Translations under genes and position numbers: made by a program
NCBI GenBank assembly: GCA_022575985.1
Contig: JAKSXM010000272.1
Location: forward strand, 25,044,501 to 25,108,500
DNA from: Anagrus nilaparvatae
Lineage: Eukaryota; Arthropoda; Insecta; Hymenoptera; Mymaridae
Length of the DNA stretch: 64,000 nt
Direction of reading: 5' to 3'
Shown here: positions 37,741-48,710 of the stretch, one piece after another
Layout of the letters: each line of letters begins with the position of its first letter
Position numbering within the stretch: the stretch's first letter is position 1
Notes under the pieces: model-generated
What the model saw: only the letters and a program-made list of their open reading frames with translations
Told to the model about the DNA's origin: nothing
The model's database searches: none

Positions 37741-37961
37741 AATACAATGAAAATTTTCCCCTCTTGGAGGACGTTTCATCCAAGTTCCAAATGCTTGTCA
37801 GCGTATTTTTAAAATAATTATTTGATATTTAAATTAAAGTTATTAAAATTTTTGATAAAATGCTTGTTAGTGTATTTTTAAAATAATTATTCCTTTTTAA
37901 TTAAAGCTGTTATCATAAATTTTTGATAAAAAATAATTAATGTCTATACCTTGAAAATTTC

Positions 37962-38362
37962 TACACTGAAAAAAAATTGGTTACCGCAAACAAAATCCGT
38001 TTATCCCAACCAAAGTATTTTTTTTTTTTTTTTATACTGGCATGCATCATAAACATAAAAAAAAATTTTACTCATACTTGGTATCCATGAACCTGCATAA
38101 TGCAGTCACCAGCCATACTAAACACGCCCAAAATTTAAATTTCTTTTTCCGAAGATAAAAGTAGGTGGTATTTACACGAATCCGAGGTCCGTTCTCGGAA
38201 AAAGAAATTTATTTTTAGCTGTGATTAGTATATGACTGGCGACTAGATTATTATCAACGCCTTCTGACATTATTTGCAATAATTTAAACAAGCAAAAAAA
38301 TTTCAGTCACTGCATTCGGAATTTTACCGGTTGCCACAATCTGGTTTTTTTTTTCAGTGTGT
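37962..38362. mobile_element. MITE with ACACTGAAAAA ends, copy 1
   Basis: Left end TACACTGAAAAAAAATTGGT (37962) and right end TTTTTTTTTTCAGTGT (38345-38360) are inverted repeats of about 15 bp, with further inverted similarity in the flanking GGTTACCGCAA / CCGGTTGCCACAA segments. About 400 bp, no coding capacity. A second, shorter member lies at 49886-50166. Confidence 0.65.
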
Positions 38363-38503
38363 ACTATTTGAAAACTGCCTTGAAAGCGTGAAAATATAAA
38401 TTTCTTAAAGTTTACTTTAATAATTTATAAAAATACTTCTCAACAATTTTTATTCAAATAACGCTAGTTTTTGCTGCATAAAAACTTTAAATTAAAACAA
38501 AAA

Positions 38504-41500
38504 ATGGATATTTTGCATCCAGTGCCACTAAAAGATTGGCCCAGCCTCTTGGATCAATTAAAAATTCAATGGCCGAAATATTCTTTTGTAAGTTTTCATT
38601 TTTGCCTTAATTTTGATAGTAAGTTAATATTTAATTTTATATCTACCAGCAATACAATTGGATCTTGAATGCAATAAATTTTAAATCAAAGGATCCCGAA
38701 ATCAAATATAATATTTACAGTCCAAATCTTTCTGATTTGACGACTTTTATCGGGATTTCATCGGTAACGTATTAAATTAATTCACATTGAGGAAAATTTA
38801 AAAATATTATCAACTTTTCTACAGGTAGACTATATTGTAGTCGTTGTATTCACCCTTGAAAAACCTGGCGAAATAATAAAAAAATGCCTTTTGGAAACAA
38901 GTTTCATTGATTGGCAAAAGTATGTCTGTGTTTATACAAACGAAGATTTCCTAGAATGCGTTGATTCTTGCGTTAAAGAGAAGCAAAAATTATGCAATTT
39001 TAAATGTGACATTGTTAAATTTATTAATTATTTTAGACCAAAGGAAGAATGTGCCGAAATTCAAATTGATCCGTAAGCATTTCCTAAGGAAACTAATTAT
39101 TTAGTAATAGGGGGTCTTGTATGGGTCGGTATTTTAATGATTTTTTTTCGGGATTTGAAACTAGATCAAAAAATATTATACACGTATTTTTTTGTTTTTT
39201 AAAAAAATGAAAATTATAAAATTGATGACGTCACGCTTACCGTATACAAATATATTGTGACGTTAAATCTCTGATGAAAATCTGGTTTTTAAAACCTCTA
39301 TAAATCCGTTGATTTTTGTAATTTTAAAAAATAAAAAAATACGTGTCTAATAATTTTTAATGTAATTTCAGATTATACACAAAAATTACCAAAATTTTGA
39401 CCCATGCAAGCCCCCTATTGGGGCGAAATGCTCAACAGTCATAATCAACACTTTACAAATAGTACTGAAGCAACTTATAAGCTGTCTTAAAGACAAGACA
39501 TACCAACAAAAAGGACATTTTTATCATATTTATTGATTTATATTTGTCCAACAAGGTCGTAATTCTCTATAAAATTATTTAAAGATTCAATATGAATTTA
39601 GATACATTTTTACGATACCTTAAACTTTTTGTTAAACATGGTAAAAATGTTCTTTTTGTCAGTTTATCTTGCATTTGATTTCAGTAACATAACAAGTAAT
39701 CCAAGTAAGATTAAAATGTAAATTATTTCTCGCGTGAATGATACGAAAGATGAAATTATAAATATATCTAATTATTTTGCGGAATATTTTGGTAATAGTA
39801 GATGGTAATTTAAATTCAAGGTATTTAAGTTTTAAAAAAAAGTTATTAGTCAAGCCGCTAGCAATGTTAAATGCATCCAAAAATTTTATCAGTACTAGAA
39901 TGGATGCACCTTGGTAATATCTTGAAAACAATTGCTAATTTAGACTATTTTACGTACCCCAATAAGGTTTTCGGGGTCGCTGCAGCGATCACCGACCAAC
40001 CCCAAAAACTGAAAACGCAACACGTAAAAATGCTTAAAATAGCATTTATTGACGATTTTGAGGTTAGGAATCCGTCATTTTAAGCCTGCTATTTTGAAAA
40101 TTAAAAATATGACCTCAGAATCGTTATAACTGGTCCGAAAAACTTATTAGACAAAGTAAATATGCTTAAAACAGCATAAATCACCGTTTCTGAGGTTAAA
40201 GTTATGTCATTTTGAGTCCGCCATTTTGGTTTTGTAATCCCTCGGAAGGAGGGGTCACAATAATTTAAATTTCCTAATAACGAACACTGACCTAACCGCC
40301 TAAATTCCTCTTTGGAACAAGGGGTGCAAGCCCTTGAACGGCAGAGTCTTAAAAATGTAGCGAGGTTGCACCTCTAGAATAAGGTCGGTGCACTTCTGTA
40401 CCTTACGTAGCTGATGAGTGTTTTAGGATTTCTTTACATAAATAAATAGATTAATTTATTGGATCAATACTATAAATTTATTGAGTTTGCTTTAATACAA
40501 AGAGGTACGCTTAAATATATAAGTTCGCACTAAGGGACCGTCCATAAAATACGTAACGCTGTTTACTGTGGCCAGGTATTTCTTGAACGTTACTATATTG
40601 TTACTGTGTAGTTGATGGTAGCAAAATTGTCTGATTTTTGCGTTACGTATTTTATGGACGATCCCTAAGAGAAATCCCAAACAAGTGTTGCGTGATGTGC
40701 GAATGCTCTTTCTTATATACTTTTCGTAACTCACGCACACATGTTTGAGATTTTTACATAAAGAATTTGTTCTGGAAGCTTCTGGAACCCTCTAGAAAGA
40801 ATATCGCTTTTTGCGCGCATTCGTTATTTTATAATATTTAAGTTTTTGAAGTTTACTTCTTTCTTGTCATGGTACAACTCTTCTTTTTTTTCTACGAGGG
40901 TTTAAAATTTAAAAAATCGTCATGAGATTCTGAGACGAGAGTTCAGGACGAAAATAATGGATAAGGAAAGGAAGATAGCAGTCTCCTACCTCGTCAGCAG
41001 GCCCGATAGTAAGCGAGAGCGCTCGGATGATTTCGGTTCGCCGGCGCAGACTCCGAGCATAATCGTGGGTGTTCGGAAAGATTATTTAGAAAGATATAAT
41101 GTACATTGATGTTGATTTTTTGATTGGCGTTGGGATAGGTTCGGTAAGTCATTTGTCATAGTACTTCTTTCTATCTTTCTTTCTTGACTTTCATTATTTT
41201 TTCTTTAACAATAGATAGATAAATTTAACACGTGGATTTATTTACGTTGAGGTCCATTCATTACGTTTGAACGTGTTTTTGAATAGATTTTATTTTTATT
41301 TTGAATAGTAAATTTTTTTTATTATTATTATTATCTAATTTTAATTATTTTCTTATCATTTTCTCAAAAAATTATTATCATTATTTAATTATTAAAATTT
41401 TATTGAAGTTTACTTCTTTCTTGTCATGATACACCTCTCCTTTTTTTTTCTACGAGGAGTTAAAATTTAAAAAATCGTCATGAGATTCTGAGACGAGAAT

Positions 41501-43645
41501 TCGGGATGAAAATAGTGGATAAGGAAAGGATGATAGCAGTCCCCTACCTCGCCACTCAGCAGGCCCGCGATTGTAAGCGAGGGCGCTCGGATGATTTCGG
41601 AGTTAAATCTTTTTCTTCCTTCGCTGAGTTCCCGAGCATAATCGTGGGTGTTCGGAAAGATTAGAAAGATAATATTGATCACCAGCAGGCCCGATCGTAA
41701 GCGAGGGCGCTCGGATGATTTCGGTATTAAATTTTTTAAGTGATTTAAAGTAAATCAAATGCAGAGTTTTTTAAGTTATTATTTCTAAATTTTATTTTTA
41801 TAAAAATTGTTTTAGAAAGAAGTAAACTTCACCCGCTTGTCCCTAGACAAACCTGTCCGTTTTTTATATTATTTAAATATTTTAATTATTTTTAATACAT
41901 ATTTTTATGACTTTAAATATATTTTACATTAATCCTTTTTTATAGTTATTATTTTTTATTATTAATTATTATTATAAAAATATCTTATAAACTAAATATC
42001 TATAAACTAATTTACATATTTACATACTTATAAACTAATTAACATACCTATGAACTAATTAACTTGCTTATTAACTAATTATATAATTTATATTTATATT
42101 TTATATTTTATTTATATTTAATCTAATAAATTAATATTTTGATTAAAGAAATACTTAAGAGGCTGACAGCATAATTTTTTTTTTTTTTTTTTTTGTTAAG
42201 TTATATATATTTTTTATGGTCCGGGAACTATTAGCCCATATTGATCCTTTTATCATTTTATAATTATTTTTTAATCGATTTATAGTGTTATTTGTAGTGT
42301 TATGTCAGTATAAATGTTTGTGTAATGTGTGTGCGTTAGTGTTATGTCTGTAGGCGTTGTAACCTATGGTCCAGGAGGTACGCTACTTTTCCCAAACCCC
42401 ACGCCGGCTTATAGTGCCCTGGAAGCACTTTCGGATGCGTTATCTACATAATGCCGGGTTTTACGCCTTAATTTAACATTATGCGGATGCCTCAATCCTG
42501 GAACCCACGGTAGAACAACATTAAGAATTTTTTGTAAAGAAAAAAACTTAATGCTGATATAGCCGGGATTTGAACCGCGGACCCTTAGGTCCACAGTCCA
42601 ACGCCCTAACCACAGAGCTACCGAGGCTCTTCTGACAGCATAATTCAATACATGCTGGATAGTGCTGCCATCTAAGTAATATTTGATTATCATTAAATAT
42701 AATTGTATCGATACATAAATTGCGATTTAAATCAGGATTTTAGTATTTTATACACTTATGCGTGTGCATGATGCAACACACGTATAAGTAAGTAGAATTA
42801 AACTATTATTTGCATGCATTATTCATAAATATTTGCATATCTTAGGGGTCTAGGCATTTGGTACGTTACAGTTTCTATAAATCTGTCTTCAAAATCGTGA
42901 TCAGCGACCCCAAAAACCTTATTGGGGTACGTAAAATAGTCTAAATTAGCAATTGTTTTCAAGATATTACCAATCTTGCTAATTTTTTGCCGATTTTTTA
43001 TTATATAGCGTCCATTACTCAAAACTGGCCATCCGAAAATAGATGAAACCTTCAGAATCGCAGCGACCAAAAATATCGACCGTTTCACTGAGGTGCATCC
43101 ATTCTAGTGCTGATAAAATTTTTGGATGCATTTAACATTGCTTACGCCTTGAATATATTTGAAAAAACAAAAACTTATTTAACATCTCTCATGTGCTCTC
43201 ACCTCTGCTTTTAAAATTTAAATAACTATTTTTTAGATTATGGGAAGGATTTGAGATACGGCAAGTGAACGAATCAGATATTCCTTTGATAAATTCTAAA
43301 TACCGTGGTCGAGAAAAGGATTCGATTGCAAACAAATATTTAGAAAAAACAGTATTATTAAACAGATGCATCGGATTATACGAAAGTGAAAATAATTCAT
43401 TGGTAACCTGGATTTTTCATGGCTACCATGGTAGTTTGCAGCATATGTATACATTGGATAAATATAAAAAAAAAGGTTTTGCTAAATTTATTTTAAAGTA
43501 TCTCATGAAGAAATTAGCTACCGAAGAACCAAAATTCGATTCGACTGCGTTTGTCCATCCAAATAACGCAGTCACAATAAAAATGTGTCAGTCTCATGGA
43601 TTCAATCCCAATGGTTTTCTTTACCTGTTCATGATTCAACATTAA
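38504..43645 (+). CDS. Glycine N-acyltransferase-like GNAT protein
   Basis: Four exons: 38504-38587, 38650-38763, 38825-39072 and 43237-43645, giving 284 residues. GLYAT-type enzymes transfer acyl groups from acyl-CoA to glycine or related acceptors. The N-terminal half (MDILHPVPLKDWPSLLDQL onward, with VVVVFTLEKPGE) is the GLYAT N-terminal region. The last exon is the C-terminal GNAT fold: WEGFEIRQVNESDIPLINSK, then MYTLDKYKKKGFAKFILKYL in place of the acyl-CoA loop, and VHPNNAVTIKMCQSHGF. The third intron is 4164 bp and full of nested repeats, while the others are 61-62 bp. Phase is kept (CC|A) across it, so the gene looks intact. The specific substrate is not predictable. Upstream in-frame TTG at 38471 is not needed. 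Confidence 0.8.
39106..39419. mobile_element. ~314-bp MITE in the GNAT gene intron
   Basis: Left end AATAGGGGGTCTTGTATGGG and right end CCCATGCAAGCCCCCTATT are inverted, and the inverted similarity continues inward (CACGTATTTTTTT with its counterpart, AAAACCTCTATAAATC area). A GATGACGTCACG palindrome lies near the middle. No coding capacity. The superfamily cannot be told because the target duplication is unclear. It begins 34 bp after the exon 3 donor. Confidence 0.65.
40530..40670. mobile_element. PIF/Harbinger-like MITE with TAA duplications
   Basis: GGGACCGTCCATAAAATACG (40534) and CGTATTTTATGGACGATCCC (ending 40665) are near-perfect inverted ends. TAA stands on both sides (40531-40533 and 40666-40668), the 3-bp target duplication of the PIF/Harbinger group. 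Length about 132 bp, no coding capacity. Confidence 0.75.
40849..41735 (+). repeat. Direct repeats of a ~250-bp unit
   Basis: Unit 1 at 40849-41095 and unit 2 at 41405-41665 share GAAGTTTACTTCTTTCTTGT, AAAATCGTCATGAGATTCTG, GTAAGCGAG, GCGCTCGGATGATTTCGG and CATAATCGTGGGTGTTCGGA. A third, truncated unit at 41680-41725 repeats CAGCAGGCCCGATCGTAAGC and the GGATGATTTCGG box. The mirror of the first segment, AAAGAAGTAAACTTCAC, stands at 41816-41832. The units are GC-richer than their surroundings. No protein recognised. Confidence 0.75.
42163..42644 (-). mobile_element. tRNA-derived SINE with 14-bp target duplications
   Basis: The element (42177-42630, 454 bp, minus strand) is bounded by exact 14-bp direct repeats CTGACAGCATAATT at 42163-42176 and 42631-42644. 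Its 5' end is a tRNA-like head (42560-42630) and its 3' end is a poly-A tail seen as a T run at about 42177-42194. The body contains GGCATCCGCATAATGTTAAA and GCGTTATCTACATAATGC on the two strands. A fragment of the same family lies at 44636-44730. Head, tail and duplication together are diagnostic of LINE-mobilised SINE insertion. Confidence 0.9.
42560..42630 (-). other. tRNA-like SINE head with RNA polymerase III boxes
   Basis: On the minus strand: GGTAGCTCTGTGGTTAGGGC resembles a D-arm/A box, CTGTGGA is a seven-base loop with the conserved T before GTG, and GCGGTTCAAATCCCGG is a T-arm/B box. The cloverleaf stems contain mismatches, and the sequence is joined to a non-tRNA body, so it is a SINE promoter and not a functional tRNA gene. 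Confidence 0.8.
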
Positions 43646-43960
43646 AAGTTGAAATTTTATATTTAAAATTTTAAAAATTTCTGATAAATACATATATGGT
43701 AAAGAGAGATAAAGAAAAGAAAATTTCTAATTAATATTTTGAAATTTGTAACAAATAATAAATTGTACATGCTTAGAAAACTGCATAAAAATAAAAATAA
43801 TGTAGTATACCTACTGTATAATGATTGCCAATATCCTTTACTTGACACATTATTAAATACATAAACCCAAAATTTTTGAAATATTCTTGAAAATATGACA
43901 TTTGATCATTTTAGCTGTACTTATGAAATATCGCAAAAATACTCAATTTTACCAGTCACT
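43646..43960. other. GNAT gene 3' region
   Basis: AT-rich sequence following the stop codon; likely 3' untranslated and downstream sequence. Nothing else recognised. Confidence 0.4.
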
Positions 43961-44095
43961 TTAGGCCCCGGACGCGGATTCAGCGATTCAAAAAATATGT
44001 ATAGTATAGCCCTTATTCTTATCTGGTAAGCGACTTCTGGCCCCCTTCTCTCCTTCGTAATTTGACTGGAGTTCAAAGGGTACAAATAAAAATCA
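43960..44095. repeat. Remnant of the GGGTCGCTGATCACGA family end
   Basis: GTAATTTGACTGGAGTTC at about 44057 matches the outer end of the mirrored array at 58.97 kb (CAATTTGACTGGAGTATA). The preceding part holds only a loose match. A decayed end fragment. Confidence 0.4.
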
Positions 44096-44630
44096 TTCAT
44101 AAAATCTATAGAAATTTGTTGGAGTAGGGTTCTGTATCCCTACAGAGTAATTCGACATAGCTCTTTATACTCCGCAACGGTCCTCTTAAAAACAACTTTA
44201 GAGTAGTCTTGATTCGACTAATAAAGCATTTAGAAGTATATATATATATATATAATAAAGATTAATTACTTAGTTTGAATACTATAATTATTACTATTTT
44301 ATTTTAATAACAAAAACATAACCTGGACCCATATTTCCATAAAAATTATAAGGCCAAATTTTTTTTTTGTACCCTTTTAGGTACATGCCTGCATATAAAT
44401 GATAAAATTTCAATATTCCAAATATCAATATACTCGTAAATGAATAATCTTTAATTAAATTATTCTTAAAATTTTATATTGTTTACGAGTAATGTGTATA
44501 ATATTTGTCAATAAATTTCGAGGTCAAAACTATAGTCGTCATAGAAAATCCCTATAGGGCTCAAAACTATGCCCTTATCTATCTCAGTAAGTTTTTTGAG
44601 TTGTACTGTGCAAAAATAGTATTTTTTTTG
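44096..44630. other. AT-rich stretch, no gene seen
   Basis: Contains a TA microsatellite near 44239-44254. No gene or recognisable element. Confidence 0.4.
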
Positions 44631-44631
44631 C

Positions 44632-44730
44632 TTGTGTTGTAACTTATATGGTCGAGGAGAAGCACGAATCCCTCCCAAAACCCCTGGAAGCACTTCGGAT
44701 TACGTTATCTACATAATGCCAGGTTTTATT
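44632..44730 (-). mobile_element. SINE fragment, second copy
   Basis: The plus strand reads GTTGTAACTTATATGGTCGA, CCCCTGGAAGCACTTCGGAT and GTTATCTACATAATGCCAGG, matching the 42.36-42.47 kb part of the full SINE in the same order. Head and tail are missing. Confidence 0.75.
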
Positions 44731-44749
44731 TTTTTTAATTATTTTCATA

Positions 44750-45290
44750 TTTTAAATATTTTTATATACTTGTGGGGTAAATGGGGTAAAAAAGAGCAAA
44801 TTAATCCTTCCCCCCAAATTGCTTAAATTGCAATTCTGATATTATTTTTGAATTTTGTGACCCAAAAAACCCATATAGACATTTTAAAGTTCGAAAAACC
44901 AGGGCTTTTAAAGAATTATATATTTGCTGTAAAGGGGCTAAAAATGAAGAATTTGCCACCCCCCTTCCCCCCAAACGGCTTAAATTTTAATTTTGATATT
45001 AGTTTTGAATTCTGTGACCCAAAAACCCATATAGGCATTTTAAATTCAGAAAAAAAGTCTTCTTAATGAATTATATATTTGGGGGTAAAAAGGGGTTAAA
45101 ATGACGAATTTACCCCCCTAAATAGCTTAAATTACAATTCCGATATTATTTTTGAATTCTCTGACCCAAAAAACCTATATGCATTACTTGAAATTAAAAA
45201 AAAATCATTTTTTAAATATTTTTATACTTGTGGAGTAATTAGGGTGGAAAATGGGATAAAAAATCCCTCCCTGCATACTACCCTATATTT
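44750..45290 (+). repeat. Tandem array, ~150-bp unit, three copies
   Basis: Each unit carries GCTTAAATT, an ATTCTGATATTATTTTTGAA-type segment, GTGACCCAAAAAACCCATAT (starts near 44858, 45015, 45160), a TATATATTTG segment, and GGGGTAAA followed by a C-rich run. The GACCCAAAAAACC core resembles the reverse complement of the GGGTCGCTGATCACGA family core, so it may be a distant relative. The short open frames here are repeat-derived. Confidence 0.65.
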
Positions 45291-46550
45291 TCCTTTCCGA
45301 TGTTATTTTCCTGACATATTTTTTAACAGAATGCAAAAGGTTTTATCTCGATTCATTCACTTTCTTAATTAGGTAGAGGTGCTTTAACAGATATTCCTGA
45401 ACTATAGGTATTAGTTTGAATTATTTTAATACCTACATTATAATTTTCTTTATTTTTGGGCTTTTGGATTATGACAAAGATTGAATTGAGCCTAATTTTT
45501 AATTTCTATGTTTGTGTTATTTGAAAGATTACCTAAAAACTCTATTTAATAACATGAAACCTAATATTTCTAAAGCATTTTTCGGATATTTGACAATAAA
45601 TTGATAAAAAAAAAATATCTAACAATATTATCAAACAGCAATTATTGTGAAACTCAGAAATTCCCAAAAATTTTAATTTTATTCGTATTTCATAAAATTT
45701 ATTGTATGTACAAGATAAAACTATTTCTATTTTAATAATTACAATTCTAAACTATTAATAATAATTTGAAAAATGTATTATCCAGTGTTAAGAAAAAATA
45801 TTATTTTGAGTTTCTTAATAATTTCAGTGATCCAGGCAGATTTCAAAGTAGGGTAATTCCATGGATAAAACGCACAAAATGATATGCCAGGTCTCAAAAA
45901 TAGGAAATTTGTTTTTTTTTCGATAAAACAACTTAAAAATAGATGATTCCCCGAATTTGAAGGTTTTCTATAAATTTTGATGGGTGCTATGCTGATTTAA
46001 AGTTTTTTGGTCAAATTTCTCTCCTCAGCCACCATTTTTGAAAATCCCGTAAAAAAGCTCCGGAAAACGTTAAAAAAAGAAAAAAAAGTAGGTTTTCGAT
46101 GTAAAATTTGATGAAAAATTCGAATTTTCAGTCAGATTTTTCCTACTCTATGTCAATTCGCGGGAAAATTCAAATTCGTGTTAAACTTTAAGTGAAAATA
46201 ACTCAAAAGTTTCCCGCTAAAAAAAAAAATTTTTTTTCTCAAAATCTTCAAAAATTGCGTATATTTTCCTGAAAAAAATTTCCCGAGAGTAATTTTTGTT
46301 TTAAGCGAGTAATACCGATTTTCGTTTTTTTCAATTTTGACTTGTTACTTATTTTGCTGATTTCCCGCTAAGTCACGTGACCGAATGAAAATCTGACCAA
46401 AAATTTGAATTCTGCGGGAAATTTTACAAAGGTATAGTAATTTTGGTATCCTTTGAATGATTCATCTCAATTTGACAATTTAATTAAAATGGTTTATTAA
46501 AATATAGAAAAAATGAAAATTTATTAAATGGGATTTTCTTGATTTTTGAG
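45291..46550. other. Repeat-like noncoding stretch
   Basis: No gene seen. The part 46105-46425 holds a weak inverted repeat (AATTTTCAGTCAGATTTTTC against GAAAATCTGACCAAAAATTT) with several TTCCCGC words between, suggesting an old foldback element. The rest is AT-rich. Confidence 0.35.
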
Positions 46551-46556
46551 TACATT

Positions 46557-47000
46557 TATTTTAGCTTTTGACCACGTTTTATAGGAGAAAAATCGATTTT
46601 ATTGGTTTTTTGGGTCCCAATTTTAAGGAAATCTATTATAAAAAGTTAGCAGTTTTCAAAATAAGTTTTTCTGATTATTATTTAAAAGAAGGACTTGTAT
46701 ACTTTTTTCCCATAAATCCTATGAAACCATTTATTTATTTTAGCTTTTGACCACTTCTTATATGAGAAAAATCGACTTTTGTCATGTTTTGGTGTCCCAA
46801 TTTTAAGGGAATCAATCATAAAAGTATAATAGTTTACAAAATAAATTTTTCTGAATATTATTTACTAAAGGAACTTATGTATTTTTTCTCCAGAAATCCG
46901 ATCAAACCATTTATTTTAGCTTTTGACCACTTCTTATATGAGAAAAATCGATTTTTGTCGTGTTTCAGGGTCATAATTTTAAGGAAATCCATTATAAAAA
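46557..47000 (+). repeat. Tandem array, ~178-bp unit, 2.5 copies
   Basis: The segment TTTTAGCTTTTGACCAC recurs at about 46559, 46738 and 46916, each followed by GAGAAAAATCGA, TTTTAAGG(A/G)AATC and AAAATA(A)(G/A)TTTTTCTGA. The units lie head to tail with no gap. Short open frames across them are repeat-derived and not genes. Confidence 0.75.
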
Positions 47001-47409
47001 TCAAGACAATATTGAAAATATGAAAATATTGACAGCTATGACCGGGGTCATATGAGACCAATAAATTAATTTAGAATATTTAGATCCGAAAATAAATAAA
47101 TATCATCAATACGATTCTGTGCAACAGCAGCCATATTGGACCTACCTTTTATCGTTGTTGTTGCCAGAAGACCCTGAAAATAAAGTATTTGGAGGGGAGG
47201 TATAAATGAATATTTATGTAGACAAAATTTAATAACTAAACAAAGATAATTAATATTTATTTATTAGAAATTAATATTTACAAAAAAATAAAGTTGAGCG
47301 CCACCGGTTTAATAAAACCGGAAATTATAATCAAACAAATCGAAAAGGGTTGATTTTAATCCCAAAAGGGTTAATGATCTAAATATTAAAAATTAAAGGG
47401 AGAGCAAGA
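47001..47409. other. Noncoding, no gene seen
   Basis: AT-rich with a small hairpin CACCGGTTT-AATA-AAACCGG at about 47302-47323. No gene or clear element. Confidence 0.4.
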
Positions 47410-48190
47410 GATGATTTCGGGTCGTTACTTCCGTATAACAATTAATATAACCTAATTAAATATAAAATTAACCTAAAATTACCAAATACAAAATATAAAT
47501 ACTATGTACCTAAAATCTACACCGCAAGAGCACATTCGCACGCGTTATCTAGAAGATGTTTTACCTTTATACTTCCTGATGTCGTCTTTAGCCAATGATG
47601 CACCACGTTGTTTTAACAAAATTCGAAAACAAGTTTTGAATACGGCAAATAACAATAAGTTATATTCGCCGTATCAATTCTAAGACCAAAATATATATAT
47701 CTGTCACAAAATGCCGAAGTTAAACGTCTGCGTGTTTAAACTCCGAACCAATAGATCACTATATATTATAAATTTCGGTGAATTAATCAATTCGTTTATT
47801 CCCGAAATATTCACAAAAATCGCGATCAGACATAGGCACATTCTACAATCATCCGGTAAACTCTTGCGGTCGTCCGCTAGAGGTCCGTAAGGTAGTGGCG
47901 CCAACCTAAACTAAATGATAACTTAAAATAATTATGTGTATTTATTTTATGTAAAGTTGGCACCACTGACTAGCGGACGACCGCAAGAGTTTACCGGATG
48001 ATTGTAGAATGTGCCATAATTATATTTTTGATTAATATTCACACTAAAAATAGTGAATAAAAACGATTTATTTAATAAAAACACAGAGAGCTCTTAACAA
48101 AAGCATGTATTGCGGCTCGCGGCCGAGCACGCACTGATCTGGTTCGATTTCAGTTCCTCCCTTACGGAAGTCCGAAACCGCATTCGTTCC
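47410..48190. mobile_element. Foldback element with a perfect 46-bp inner hairpin
   Basis: The arms 47835-47880 and 47970-48015 are exact reverse complements over 46 bp (they begin GGCACATTCTACAATCATCC). Inside them AGTGGCGCCAAC and GTTGGCACCACT continue the pairing imperfectly. Further out, TTTCGGGTCGTTACTTCCGT at about 47417 has a partner TTACGGAAGTCCGAAACC at about 48164. The whole may be a ~770-bp foldback element with a recently homogenised core. The CTGTCAC / GTGACAG pair at 47701 and 48276 could mark a nested end. No coding capacity. Confidence 0.65.
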
Positions 48191-48710
48191 AAAGGAACAA
48201 ACGTGATAATAGCTCAAAAAAGCGCTTAAAAATCTAAAATTTAAAAATTAATTTTAATTTAAATTTTTATTAATGTGACAGAAATCCTTCCTGTCACACA
48301 GCAAATGCTTAAAGTAGCTGGATAGAAGGTCCGGATAGGAAATTCGTAGACATTTTTTAGTGTAGAAAACACCCCACCATACGGTTTTTTTTGTCATTTT
48401 GATGAAATTAAAAATTTCAAGTTTTTTATCTTTGTTAAAATGTTGAAAAAAAGAGTGAAAAAAACAGTTCAAATTTAAAACTGAAAGATGATAAATACCT
48501 ATTAAATACCATAAACTTTAAATAATATGTTGTTAATAAAATTATACATATTTAAGTACTTTGACATTTTTTATTCATTGACCAGGTCCTATTTCCTATT
48601 TCCTATTTCCTTGAAATTATTCAGAAGGCATAAAAAAATCCTTTAATACCTTCATTTAATGATTTTAAATGACATTTAAAAATTTTCCTAATTTTTTTTT
48701 TCATTCCGCA

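Larger units (their letters stand above)
41980..42800 (+). repeat. Dispersed host repeat, copy B (carries a SINE)
   Basis: Same order of segments as copy A at 37165-37740: TA-rich ATAAACTAAT repeats, ACTTAAGAGGCTGACAGCAT, ACATGCTGGATAGTGCTGCC, TTGTATCGATACATAAATTG and TATTTTATACACTTA. Here it is interrupted by the SINE at 42177-42630 and lacks the piggyBac-type MITE. No coding capacity. Confidence 0.65.
39845..43150. mobile_element. 3.3-kb element with inverted ends inside the GNAT intron
   Basis: The left end AATGTTAAATGCATCCAAAA (from about 39864) and the right end (to about 43139) are inverted repeats that agree for almost 48 bp up to GAATGGATGCAC. A second inverted block lies inside: TATCTTGAAAACAATTGC followed by CCCCAATAAGGTTTTCGGGG at 39920-39980, mirrored at 42905-42975. 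The similarity also continues outward for ~15-35 bp. The inside holds other repeats (40533-40667, 40850-41735, 41980-42800) and no transposase. This could be one long-inverted-repeat element with later insertions, or two inverted copies of a shorter repeat. Confidence 0.6.

Noticed and set aside
40400..40440. Possible hammerhead ribozyme (CTGATGAG)
   Set aside because: The second core element GAAA and matching stems were not found nearby.
42560..42630. Functional tRNA gene
   Set aside because: Stems have mismatches and the sequence is fused to a SINE body with a poly-A tail and target duplications.
42409..42693. Minus-strand frame of 94 residues
   Set aside because: Translation of the SINE and its tRNA-like head.
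44848..45066. Plus-strand frame of 72 residues
   Set aside because: Spans two units of the ~150-bp tandem array; the repeats in the protein mirror the DNA repeats.
46568..47023. Two similar open frames that looked like a duplicated gene
   Set aside because: They are units of the ~178-bp tandem array, without domain content and with stops in other units.
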